In this document: positions 53,023-61,479 of the stretch, piece after piece
How positions within the stretch are numbered: position 1 is the stretch's first letter
Layout: each line of letters begins with the position of its first letter
Source of the DNA: Neisseria uirgultaei
Lineage (GTDB): Bacteria > Pseudomonadota > Gammaproteobacteria > Burkholderiales > Neisseriaceae
Direction of reading: 5' to 3'
Assembly (NCBI RefSeq): GCF_962719845.1
Contig: NZ_CAUIYF010000003.1
Coordinates: 124,001 to 188,000, forward strand
DNA: 64,000 bases
Notes under the pieces: model-generated
What the model was told of the DNA's origin: nothing
Databases searched by the model: none
What the model saw: only the letters and a program-made list of their open reading frames with translations
Translations under genes and position numbers: made by a program

Positions 53023-54876
53023 TTACTCCTTACCTGCCGCAGTTTCGGCTTCAGGTTTCCATACCGCACCGATGGAAATATTCTGCAATTTGCGTCTGCG
53101 TCCGTACCACAGATTGACCAACGCACGGAATACGACGACGGACGAATACATCGAAGTCAGAATACCCAAACAGTGTACGACAGCAAAGCCGCGTACCGGG
53201 CCGGAACCGAATACCAAAAGCGCGATACCGGCAATCAGCGAAGTCAGGTTCGAATCGACAATGGTCGCCCATGCGTGTTGGAAACCGAGGTTGATGGCCT
53301 GCTGCGGCGGCACACCGGCACGCAATTCTTCGCGGATACGTTCGTTAATCAAGACGTTGGAGTCGATTGCCATACCCAGCGTCAACGCCAGCGCGGCAAT
53401 ACCCGGCAACGTCAGCGTTGCCTGCATGGCAGACAAAATACCGATTAGGAACAGTATGTTGGTACTCAATGCAATGGTGGAAAAGAAACCCATCAGACGA
53501 TAGTAAACCACCATGAATGCAGCAACGATGGCAAAACCCCATAAAGTCGAATGGAAGCCTTTTTCGATGTTCTCCTTACCCAAAGACGGACCGATGGTAC
53601 GTTCTTCGACAATCTGCATCGGCGCGGCAAGGGATCCGGCGCGCAGCAGCAGCGAAGTATCGTTGGCTTCGGCCGTCGTCATGCTTCCGGAAATTTCCAC
53701 GCGTCCGCCGGTAATGGCAGTACGGATAACCGGTGCGGTTACAACCTCGGATTTTCCTTGGTCGATCAAAACCATCGCCATGCGTTTGCCGACATTTGCG
53801 GCAGTCAGTTCGCCGAAAATGCTGCCGCCCGCGCTGTCCAAACTCAGACTGACGGCAGGTGCGCCCATTTGGTCGAAGCTGGGTTGCGCATCGTTGATAT
53901 TGTCGCCGGTCAGCTCGACCTGTTTGCTGATCAGCAGGGTTTCGGGATGCTCCCCGCCGCTCGAAAGCAGCTCGTAACCTGCGGGTACATTACCTTCCGA
54001 AGCCTCGCGCAACTTAACAGGATCATCCTCCACCATGCGCACTTCCAAAGTCGCAGTACGGCCGATAATGTCTTTTGCCTTGGCAGTATCTTGCACGCCG
54101 GGAAGCTGTACGACAATGCGGTCCAAACCTGACTGTTGGATAATCGGCTCTGCCACGCCCAATTCGTTTACACGGTTATGCAGGGTAGTGATGTTCTGTT
54201 TGACCGCATCGGAACGTACTTTATTCACCGCCTCTTCCGAAAGCGTCAATACAATATTGCTACCTTCCGAATTTAACGTTGCCTCAGGAAACAGCTTGCG
54301 CAACTGCGGCAGTGCCTTTTGCACATCACCGGCATCCTGCAAAGGGACGGTCAGGCTGTTTTCAGCCTGACGCACCGTGCCGCTGCGGATTTTTTCGCGG
54401 CGCAGTTCGCGGCGGATGTCGCCCGAATAACGTTCAAACGTTTTCTGCATCGCGGCTTTCATATCGACCTGCATGGTGAAATGCACGCCGCCGCGCAAGT
54501 CCAGACCCAAGAACATCGGATTGGCTTTGATTTTCGCCATCCATTCGGGGCTGTCCGCCAACAGGTTGAGCGCGGTAATATACCCTTCGCCCAAAGTATT
54601 TTCGATGATGTCGCGCGCTTTAAGCTGCGTTTCGGTGTCTTTAAAACGCACTTTCAGTGAATTGTCCACAACAAACATCCCGTCGGTCTGAATACCCGCG
54701 TTTTGCAGTGCGGCATCCACTTTGGATTGAGTCTGTTCGTTGATGATGATGGCTTGTCGGTTGGTCGATACCTGCACGGCGGGCGTTTCGCCGAATAGGT
54801 TGGGCAGCGAATACACTGCGGCAACCGCAATCGTGAACACAATCAGCAGATATTTCCATAAAGGATAACGGTTCAT
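53023..54876 (-). CDS. secD: Protein translocase subunit SecD
   Basis: Large RND-type subunit of SecDF-YajC. The 617-residue protein has an N-terminal helix, a long periplasmic region (GLDLRGGVHFTMQVD, LNNRVNELGV-like LHNRVNELGVAEPIIQQSG), and a C-terminal bundle with LGMAIDSNVLINERIREEL. Two adjacent ATGs occur; I chose the second (54876) for its better distance from AAGGAAC. Follows yajC, precedes secF. Confidence 0.96.
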   Translation of the reverse strand: MNRYPLWKYLLIVFTIAVAAVYSLPNLFGETPAVQVSTNRQAIIINEQTQSKVDAALQNAGIQTDGMFVVDNSLKVRFKDTETQLKARDIIENTLGEGYITALNLLADSPEWMAKIKANPMFLGLDLRGGVHFTMQVDMKAAMQKTFERYSGDIRRELRREKIRSGTVRQAENSLTVPLQDAGDVQKALPQLRKLFPEATLNSEGSNIVLTLSEEAVNKVRSDAVKQNITTLHNRVNELGVAEPIIQQSGLDRIVVQLPGVQDTAKAKDIIGRTATLEVRMVEDDPVKLREASEGNVPAGYELLSSGGEHPETLLISKQVELTGDNINDAQPSFDQMGAPAVSLSLDSAGGSIFGELTAANVGKRMAMVLIDQGKSEVVTAPVIRTAITGGRVEISGSMTTAEANDTSLLLRAGSLAAPMQIVEERTIGPSLGKENIEKGFHSTLWGFAIVAAFMVVYYRLMGFFSTIALSTNILFLIGILSAMQATLTLPGIAALALTLGMAIDSNVLINERIREELRAGVPPQQAINLGFQHAWATIVDSNLTSLIAGIALLVFGSGPVRGFAVVHCLGILTSMYSSVVVFRALVNLWYGRRRKLQNISIGAVWKPEAETAAGKE

Positions 54877-55087
54877 CATTGTTCCTTAATGGTTGAAACC
54901 CCACCCTTTCGGTGGTGTCGGAATCGGGCTATTTCAGAAGAGGCAAAACCCCTTCCCAGTCAGACGAGACCGGAGGGCGGCATCCTGAATATGCCGCCCT
55001 GCGTGTCGGAACATGGTCAAGCCTTCGGTTGGAATTCAAAACAAAGTGCCGCATACGGGCTTTCCCGATGCGGCTTGTCGGCACAAA

Positions 55088-55354
55088 TCAATCGACTTTT
55101 GAGGCAATCGCATTGCGTTCCACTTCGACCTCGATTTTTGTACCCTGTCCGATATCCACGGTAAAAAACTGTTCGCCGACTCTGGTTACCTTACCCTTGA
55201 AACCTGCCGCCAAGACCACTTTATCGCCGGCTTTCAAGGCGGCAAGCATTGCCTGATGCGCTTTGAATTTCTTTTGTTGGGGGCGCATGATCAGGAAGTA
55301 GAACACCACCATAATCAACACCAAAGGAGCAAATTGTGCAACAGCTTGATTCAT
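55088..55354 (-). CDS. yajC: Preprotein translocase subunit YajC
   Basis: Small accessory subunit of SecDF. The 88-residue protein has one N-terminal helix (about 8-22, LVLIMVVFYFLIM), the RPQQKKFK motif and the small cytoplasmic domain with GDKVVLAAGFKGKV. About 210 bases with short hairpins separate it from secD on the same strand. Confidence 0.95.
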   Translation of the reverse strand: MNQAVAQFAPLVLIMVVFYFLIMRPQQKKFKAHQAMLAALKAGDKVVLAAGFKGKVTRVGEQFFTVDIGQGTKIEVEVERNAIASKVD

Positions 55355-55484
55355 AATTTATCCGTTCTTTCTAAATATGATTGAAAATCGAGCGGGGTAT
55401 ATAATAGCATAAGACCGTAAACAATATATCGGGTTTGCTGCCCATACCCAACCGTATGCCGTCTGCAACCCCTTTCCCGAACCC

Positions 55485-56603
55485 ATGCCGCTGACCCGCC
55501 TGTTCCTGAAACTCTACGCCCTGCTGCGCCTTTTTTTGGGCAAAAACGCCCAGACCGCCTGGCTTTTCCACCCCGCCTGCACCGGACACGAACCCGGAGC
55601 AAACCATCCCGATTCGCCCGACCGCATCCTCTGCATCGAGCAGGCATTGCGCCGCGCCGGTATTTGGCAGCACCTCCAAACCGTAGAGGCGGAAGAAATC
55701 AGCGATACGCGCCTTGCACTTGTCCACTCGAGCAAATATCTGAACCGTTTGGAATCTTGCCTACCCGAAGACGGCAAGATTTGCCGTTTGGACGACGACA
55801 CCGTTATCAGCAAAAACTCCCTGTCCGCCGCCCGTTTTTCCGCCGGTTCGGCAGTTCAGGCGGTCGATATGGTCATGAAACGCAAAGCATGGCATGCCTT
55901 TTGCGTCGCCCGCCCGCCGGGGCATCACGCGAAAAGCGGCAAAGCCGGCGGATTCTGCCTGCTGAACAACGTTGCCGCCGGCGTCATGCATGCCATTGCC
56001 GAATACCGCCTGAAACGCATTGCCGTCATCGATTTCGATGTCCACTACGGCGACGGTACGGCAGAAATATTCAAAGACGATCCGCGCATCCTGTTTTTCA
56101 ACCTGTTTGAAACCGACCTTTTCCCCTTCCCCGAAAACAACGATATGCCCGATGGCGGCAATATGGTGCACCTGCCCTTGCCGCCGGGAACGGGCAGCCG
56201 CACATTCCGCGAAGCCGTCCGCAGACAGTGGCTGCCCCGGCTTGCCGCATTCAAACCCGAACTGGTACTGCTGTCGGCAGGATTCGACGCACACCGTCTG
56301 GACGAATCGGGCAGGCTCAACCTGCACGAGGCAGATTTTGCCTGGCTGACACACAAAATCATTCAGACGGCATCGGGCTGCCCCGGCAAAATCGTATCCG
56401 TACTCGAAGGCGGCTACACCCTTGAACCTCTGGCACAATCTGCTGCCGAGCATATCCGCGTGCTGGCAGGGCTGGGCAAATCCGATGCCGCAACCGCCTA
56501 TCAGAAAACACTGAACCCGACAAAAAAACGGTTTGCCAAACCGAAAACCGGACAGGTACGCCAACCTACCCAATCCGACCGTTACGATATAAATGCCGTC
56601 TGA
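55485..56603 (+). CDS. Histone deacetylase family (AcuC-like) protein
   Basis: Zinc-dependent deacetylase family protein of the arginase-deacetylase fold. The 372-residue protein has RPPGHHAKSGKAGGFC with His147-His148, the zinc motif DFDVHYGDGT (Asp185, His187) and LSAGFDAHR. Bacterial relatives act on acetylated lysine, acetoin-type substrates or polyamines. Its own substrate cannot be told. In view of pot genes nearby, acetylpolyamine is one option, but this is speculation. Divergent from yajC. Confidence 0.87.
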   Translation: MPLTRLFLKLYALLRLFLGKNAQTAWLFHPACTGHEPGANHPDSPDRILCIEQALRRAGIWQHLQTVEAEEISDTRLALVHSSKYLNRLESCLPEDGKICRLDDDTVISKNSLSAARFSAGSAVQAVDMVMKRKAWHAFCVARPPGHHAKSGKAGGFCLLNNVAAGVMHAIAEYRLKRIAVIDFDVHYGDGTAEIFKDDPRILFFNLFETDLFPFPENNDMPDGGNMVHLPLPPGTGSRTFREAVRRQWLPRLAAFKPELVLLSAGFDAHRLDESGRLNLHEADFAWLTHKIIQTASGCPGKIVSVLEGGYTLEPLAQSAAEHIRVLAGLGKSDAATAYQKTLNPTKKRFAKPKTGQVRQPTQSDRYDINAV

Positions 56604-56628
56604 AGCCGATTCGGTTTTCAGACGGCAT
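56593..56628 (+). terminator. Inverted uptake-sequence terminator
   Basis: Exact inverted 12-mer pair overlapping the stop of the deacetylase-like gene. Confidence 0.65.
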
Positions 56629-56807
56629 CATTATTTGACCTGACGCAAACAGAAAGCCTTCCGCGTGCTTAAACACGTCTCTTGTAGTAAAATAACATCT
56701 AAACAGATTCAACCGGAAACGGTCAGGCTTCTTCACACCATTCCCATTTCAACCGCCGTCCGACATTTTTCAGACGGCATTCCTACTTGAAAACAAGGAG
56801 CGTTACA

Positions 56808-57872
56808 ATGAAAGCAGCACGTTTTTACGATAAAGGCGACATCCGCATCGAAGACATCCCCGAACCGGCCGTCGCCCCCGGCACCGTCGGCATCAATGTC
56901 GCCTGGTGCGGCATCTGCGGCACCGACCTGCACGAATTCATGGAAGGCCCGATTTTCATCCCGCCCTGCGGCCATCCGCACCCGATTTCCGGCGAGTCTG
57001 CGCCAGTAACCATGGGACACGAGTTCTCCGGCGTGGTTTATGCCGTCGGCGAAGGCGTGGACGACATCAAAGTCGGACAACACGTCGTGGTCGAACCCTA
57101 CATCATCCGCGACGACGTACCAACCGGCGAAGGCAGCAACTACCACCTATCCAAAGACATGAACTTTATCGGCTTGGGCGGCTGCGGCGGCGGCTTGTCT
57201 GAAAAAATCGCCGTCAAACGCCGTTGGGTGCATCCGATTTCCGACAAAATCCCGTTGGATCAAGCCGCTTTGATCGAACCGCTGTCTGTCGGACACCACG
57301 CTTATGTACGCAGCGGCGCGAAAGCAGGCGATGTCGCATTGGTTGGCGGTGCAGGCCCGATCGGTTTGCTGTTGGCTGCCGTGTTGAAAGCCAAAGGCAT
57401 CAAAGTCATCATTACCGAATTGAGCAAAGCACGCAAAGACAAAGCGCGCGAATCCGGCGTTGCCGACTACATCCTCGACCCGTCCGAAGTCGATGTTGTC
57501 GAAGAAGTGAAAAAACTGACCGGCAGCGAAGGCGTGGACGTTGCATTCGAATGCACCAGCGTCAACAAAGTAATGGATACCTTGGTAGAAGCATGTAAAC
57601 CTGCCGCCAATTTGGTCATCGTATCTATTTGGAGCCACCCTGCTACCATCAACGTCCACAGCGTTGTGATGAAAGAGCTGGACGTGCGCGGCACCATCGC
57701 CTACTGCAACGACCACGCCGAAACCATCAAATTGGTTGAAGAAGGCAAAATCAACCTTGAGCCTTTCATCACCCAACGCATCAAACTGGACGAACTGGTT
57801 TCCGAAGGCTTTGAGCGTCTGATTCACAACAACGAATCCGCCGTTAAAATTATTGTGAATCCAAACCTGTAA
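56808..57872 (+). CDS. (R,R)-butanediol dehydrogenase-like zinc alcohol dehydrogenase
   Basis: Medium-chain alcohol dehydrogenase, 354 residues. Catalytic zinc ligands are Cys37 in WCGICGTD and His71/Glu72 in GHEFSG. The glycine motif GGAGPIG binds NAD. The stretch PTGEGSNYHLSKDMNFIGLGG closely resembles bacillary 2,3-butanediol dehydrogenase. There the structural four-Cys zinc lobe is missing, as it is here. Likely interconverts acetoin and butanediol. Good AAGGAG ribosome site. Confidence 0.86.
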   Translation: MKAARFYDKGDIRIEDIPEPAVAPGTVGINVAWCGICGTDLHEFMEGPIFIPPCGHPHPISGESAPVTMGHEFSGVVYAVGEGVDDIKVGQHVVVEPYIIRDDVPTGEGSNYHLSKDMNFIGLGGCGGGLSEKIAVKRRWVHPISDKIPLDQAALIEPLSVGHHAYVRSGAKAGDVALVGGAGPIGLLLAAVLKAKGIKVIITELSKARKDKARESGVADYILDPSEVDVVEEVKKLTGSEGVDVAFECTSVNKVMDTLVEACKPAANLVIVSIWSHPATINVHSVVMKELDVRGTIAYCNDHAETIKLVEEGKINLEPFITQRIKLDELVSEGFERLIHNNESAVKIIVNPNL

Positions 57873-57897
57873 GCAAATTACATTTGCAACAGCACAA

Positions 57898-57924
57898 ATG
57901 CCGTCTGAAACGCTCAGACGGCAT
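57898..57924 (+). terminator. Inverted uptake-sequence terminator
   Basis: 12-mer and a near-exact inverted partner followed by TTTTT, 26 bases past the dehydrogenase stop. Confidence 0.7.
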
Positions 57925-58013
57925 TTTTCCAACGAAACGCAACAGGCGTATTGCCCGAAAGCAGCCGTTTAGCCTATCATTCTGAACAAACAGAAACAAA
58001 CAGAGGGAAAATC

Positions 58014-58337
58014 ATGGGAGATTCCGTACTATCCGCCATCCAACAAACCATCATCCAGCGCAAATCTGCCGACCCGTCCGAATCTTACGTCGCACAGCTC
58101 CTGCACAAGGGCGAGGACAAAATCCTAAAAAAAGTGATTGAAGAAGCGGGCGAAGTGTTGATGGCATCCAAAGACAAAGACCCGTCCCACCTGGTTTACG
58201 AAGTTGCCGACTTATGGTTTCACACCATGATTCTTCTGACACACCACGACCTGAAGGCGGAAGACGTACTGGACGAACTTGCGCTCCGTCAAGGTTTGTC
58301 GGGCTTGGCCGAAAAAGCCGCTCGCACAAAATCTTGA
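58014..58337 (+). CDS. hisE: Phosphoribosyl-ATP pyrophosphatase
   Basis: Second step of histidine synthesis, PR-ATP to PR-AMP. The 107-residue all-helical MazG-like protein has EDKILKKVIEEAGEVLMASKD and the metal-binding YEVADLWFH. Encoded apart from the hisHAFI cluster about 25 kb away, yet acts right before HisI. The ATG at 58014 follows AGAGGGA. Confidence 0.95.
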   Translation: MGDSVLSAIQQTIIQRKSADPSESYVAQLLHKGEDKILKKVIEEAGEVLMASKDKDPSHLVYEVADLWFHTMILLTHHDLKAEDVLDELALRQGLSGLAEKAARTKS

Positions 58338-58408
58338 ATTTATATTACAATCCGCACTTTCCCACATTCAATCCGTCTGACCGCTTTTCAGACGGCATCG
58401 GAGCCGTT

Positions 58409-58732
58409 ATGGACAACTGTATTTTCTGTAAAATTGCCGCCAAAGAGATTCCGGCGCAAACCGTCTATGAAGACGGCGAAATGGTTTGTTTCAAAGACAT
58501 CAACCCCGCCGCTCCGGTTCATCTGCTGCTGATTCCCAAAGTCCATTTCGATTCGTTGGCACACGCCGCTCCCGAACATCAGCCCCTTTTGGGAAAAATG
58601 ATGCTGAAAGTTCCCGAAATCGCCAAAGCGGCAGGACTGGCAGACGGCTTCAAAACCCTAATCAATACCGGCAAAGGTGGCGGACAAGAAGTCTTCCACC
58701 TGCATATACACATCATGGGCACACCGGTATAA
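58409..58732 (+). CDS. HIT family nucleotide-binding protein
   Basis: Histidine-triad (HINT) protein, 107 residues. CIFCKIAAKEIP at the N-terminus and the triad HLHIHIMG near the C-terminus are diagnostic. Such proteins hydrolyse purine nucleoside phosphoramidates. The true cellular substrate is unclear. It sits between hisE and tatA. Confidence 0.92.
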   Translation: MDNCIFCKIAAKEIPAQTVYEDGEMVCFKDINPAAPVHLLLIPKVHFDSLAHAAPEHQPLLGKMMLKVPEIAKAAGLADGFKTLINTGKGGGQEVFHLHIHIMGTPV

Positions 58733-58778
58733 ACCGTTATTTCACAATCAACCCCTAATACTTACTTAAGGATACATC

Positions 58779-58982
58779 ATGGGCAGTTTTTCTCTGACGC
58801 ACTGGATTATCGTATTAATTATCGTCGTTTTGATATTTGGCACCAAAAAACTGCGCAACGTCGGCAAAGACCTCGGCGGCGCAGTTCATGACTTCAAACA
58901 GGGGCTGAACGAAGGCACCGATGGCAAAGATGCCGGAAAAGACGACGTAATCGAACATAAAAAAGACGAAGACAAAGCATAA
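58779..58982 (+). CDS. tatA: Sec-independent translocase TatA
   Basis: Pore-forming subunit of the twin-arginine translocase. The 67-residue protein has one N-terminal helix (about 4-20), the FGTKKLRNVGKDLGGAVHDFKQG amphipathic segment and a charged tail. First gene of tatABC. Confidence 0.96.
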   Translation: MGSFSLTHWIIVLIIVVLIFGTKKLRNVGKDLGGAVHDFKQGLNEGTDGKDAGKDDVIEHKKDEDKA

Positions 58983-58985
58983 CGT

Positions 58986-59672
58986 ATGTTTGATTTCGGT
59001 TTGGGCGAGCTGATTTTGGTCGGCGTTATCGCCCTGATTGTCCTTGGTCCAGAACGCCTGCCCGAAGCCGCCCGCACTGCCGGACGGCTCATCGGCAGGC
59101 TGCAACGCTTTGTCGGCAGCGTCAAGCAGGAATTTGACACTCAAATCGAACTGGAAGAACTGAGGAAGGCAAAGCAGGAATTCGAAGCTGCCGCCGCTCA
59201 GGTTCGAGACAGCCTCAAAGAAACCGATACGGATATGCATAACAGCCTGCACGACATTTCCGACGGCCTGAAGCCCTGGGAAAAACTGCCCGAACAGCGG
59301 ACGCCTGCCGATTTCGGCGTTGATGAAGGCGGCAATCCCCTTCATGATACGGCAAACACCGTATCAGACGGCATTTCCTACGTTATGCCGTCTGAACGTT
59401 CCGATACTTCCGCCGAAACCCTTGGGGACGACGGGCAAACCGGCGGCGCAGCCGAGCCTTCGGAAACCGATAAAGACCGCGCATGGCGCGAATACCTGAC
59501 CGCACCTTCTTCGCCTGCCACACAGACCGTGGAAGTCAGCTATATCGATACCGCTGCTGTTGAAACCCCTGTTCCGCATACCACTTCGCTGCGTAAACAG
59601 GCCATAAGCCGCAAACGCGATTTGCGTCCTAAATCCCGCGCCAAACCTAAATTGCGCGTCCGTAAATCATAA
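58986..59672 (+). CDS. tatB: Sec-independent translocase TatB
   Basis: Receptor subunit that works with TatC. The 228-residue protein has an N-terminal helix with the family motif GELILVGVIALIVLGPERLPEA, an amphipathic helix (about 22-60), then a long variable tail. An inverted pair of uptake sequences is embedded in frame (SDGI and MPSE near 124-137). A basic C-terminus (KRDLRPKSRAKPK) follows. Starts 3 bases after tatA. Confidence 0.94.
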   Translation: MFDFGLGELILVGVIALIVLGPERLPEAARTAGRLIGRLQRFVGSVKQEFDTQIELEELRKAKQEFEAAAAQVRDSLKETDTDMHNSLHDISDGLKPWEKLPEQRTPADFGVDEGGNPLHDTANTVSDGISYVMPSERSDTSAETLGDDGQTGGAAEPSETDKDRAWREYLTAPSSPATQTVEVSYIDTAAVETPVPHTTSLRKQAISRKRDLRPKSRAKPKLRVRKS

Positions 59673-59685
59673 AGAGGGCAATCCG

Positions 59686-60456
59686 GTGTCCGAAACACAA
59701 AACGAACAACCCGTCCAACCGCTTGTCGAACACCTCATCGAGCTGCGCCGCCGCCTGATGTGGACGGTTGTCGGCATCTTAGTCTGCTTTTTCGGCCTAA
59801 TGCCGTTTGCCCAACAACTCTATACTTTTATCGCCGACCCGCTGATGGCAAACCTGCCAAAAGACACCAGCATGATTGCCACCGACGTCATCGCACCATT
59901 TTTCGTGCCGGTCAAAGTTACCCTGATGGCGGCATTTTTAATTTCGCTGCCGCATACGCTCTACCAAATCTGGGCATTCGTCGCCCCCGCACTCTATCAA
60001 AACGAAAAACGCCTGATTACCCCGCTTGTCCTCTCAAGCGTCAGCCTGTTTTTCATCGGCATGGCATTTGCCTACTTTCTGGTTTTCCCCGTCATTTTCA
60101 AATTCCTTGCCGGCGTTACCCCTGTCGGCGTCAATATGGCGACAGACATCGACAAATACCTGTCCTTTATCTTAGGCATGTTCGTTGCGTTCGGCACAAC
60201 CTTTGAAGTTCCCATCGTCGTTATCCTGTTAACCAAAATCGGCGTGGTAACAACCGGACAGCTCAAACATGCCCGCCCCTATGTCATTGTCGGTGCTTTT
60301 GTCATTGCTGCAGTCATCACACCGCCCGATGTGATTTCACAAACCCTGCTTGCCATTCCGCTGATTCTCTTATACGAAGCAGGTATTTGGTTCGGACGCT
60401 TCTTCACTCCACATTCAGAACAGGATGGCGACATACAGCCGTCTGCAAAAACCTGA
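59686..60456 (+). CDS. tatC: Sec-independent translocase TatC
   Basis: Core receptor of the Tat system. The 256-residue protein has six helices and the N-terminal PLVEHLIELRRRLM motif with the key Glu. SLPHTLYQIWAFVAPALY is also diagnostic. Start is GTG at 59686, after AAAGAGGG. Ends the tatABC operon. Confidence 0.96.
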   Translation: MSETQNEQPVQPLVEHLIELRRRLMWTVVGILVCFFGLMPFAQQLYTFIADPLMANLPKDTSMIATDVIAPFFVPVKVTLMAAFLISLPHTLYQIWAFVAPALYQNEKRLITPLVLSSVSLFFIGMAFAYFLVFPVIFKFLAGVTPVGVNMATDIDKYLSFILGMFVAFGTTFEVPIVVILLTKIGVVTTGQLKHARPYVIVGAFVIAAVITPPDVISQTLLAIPLILLYEAGIWFGRFFTPHSEQDGDIQPSAKT

Positions 60457-60508
60457 CACTATGCCGTCTGAAGCCTCACCTCATACCGCCACAGATTAAG
60501 GAATACCT

Positions 60509-61117
60509 TTGAATACCCTCTATTTAGGTTCAAACAGCCCACGCAGAATGGAAATCCTGACGCAGTTGGGCTATCGGGTCGTCAAGCTGCCTGCCGAGAT
60601 CGACGAAACGGTCAGACAGAACGAAGACCCTGCCCGTTACGTTCAAAGGATGGCGGAAGAAAAAAACCGAACCGCCCTGACCCTCTTTTGCGAAACCAAC
60701 GGCGCAATGCCTGACTTTCCCTTGATTACAGCGGATACCTGCGTTGTTTCAGACGGCATTATATTAGGCAAACCCCGCTCCCAAGCCGAAGCGGCAACCT
60801 TTCTGAACCTGCTGTCGGGAACCCGGCATACCGTCCTGACTGCCGTCTGCATCCGTTATCGCGGCAAAACGACAAGCCGCGTCCAAACCAACAACGTCGT
60901 TTTCAAACCCCTGAGTTCGGAAGAAATTTCCGCCTATGTGCAAAGCGGCGAACCGATGGACAAAGCCGGCGCCTACGCCGTACAAGGCATAGGCGGCATC
61001 TTTATCCAATCTATCGAAGGCAGCTTCAGCGGCATTATGGGGCTGCCCGTTTATGAAACCGTTTCCATGTTGCAGGATTTGGGATACCGCTCCCCCTTAT
61101 CCGCCCTTAAACCGTAA
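60509..61117 (+). CDS. maf: Maf family nucleotide pyrophosphatase
   Basis: House-cleaning nucleotide pyrophosphatase of the Maf family (a different protein from neisserial Maf adhesins). The 202-residue protein has LGSNSPRRMEILTQLG at the N-terminus, ITADTCVVSDG (the SDG encoded by an uptake sequence), and GAYAVQGIGGIFI. Start is TTG at 60509, behind AAGGA. Followed by the DUF2069 gene after 8 bases. Confidence 0.92.
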   Translation: MNTLYLGSNSPRRMEILTQLGYRVVKLPAEIDETVRQNEDPARYVQRMAEEKNRTALTLFCETNGAMPDFPLITADTCVVSDGIILGKPRSQAEAATFLNLLSGTRHTVLTAVCIRYRGKTTSRVQTNNVVFKPLSSEEISAYVQSGEPMDKAGAYAVQGIGGIFIQSIEGSFSGIMGLPVYETVSMLQDLGYRSPLSALKP

Positions 61118-61125
61118 AGTCCGCC

Positions 61126-61479
61126 GTGAACAAACAAACCGCTTACTTCCTTGCCTCCTTCAGCCTGATTGCACTGATAATCCTGTCCCTTTCCTGGGAA
61201 CTGTGGATTGCACCTTTGCGCCCGGGCGGTTCGTGGCTCGCGCTCAAAGCCCTGCCCCTCTGCCTGCCGCTTTCAGGTATTCTGAAGAAAAAAATCTATA
61301 CCTACCAATACAGCTCTATGCTGGTTCTGATTTATTTTGCCGAAGCCGTCATGCGCCTGTTCGACGCTTATCCCGCAGAACAGATTTGCGCCGCGCTTTC
61401 CGCAGTATTCAGCATCATCTTCTTCATATCCTGCCTGTCGTTCGTCAAACAATACAAGGAAACAAACAATGCCCGCTGA
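61126..61479 (+). CDS. DUF2069 membrane protein
   Basis: A 117-residue inner-membrane protein with about four helices, resembling the DUF2069 family (WIAPLRPGGSWLALKALPL, YSSMLVLIYFAEAVMRLF). Function unknown. Starts with GTG, and its end overlaps the pglL start by 11 bases. Thus it is probably cotranscribed with maf and pglL. Confidence 0.8.
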   Translation: MNKQTAYFLASFSLIALIILSLSWELWIAPLRPGGSWLALKALPLCLPLSGILKKKIYTYQYSSMLVLIYFAEAVMRLFDAYPAEQICAALSAVFSIIFFISCLSFVKQYKETNNAR

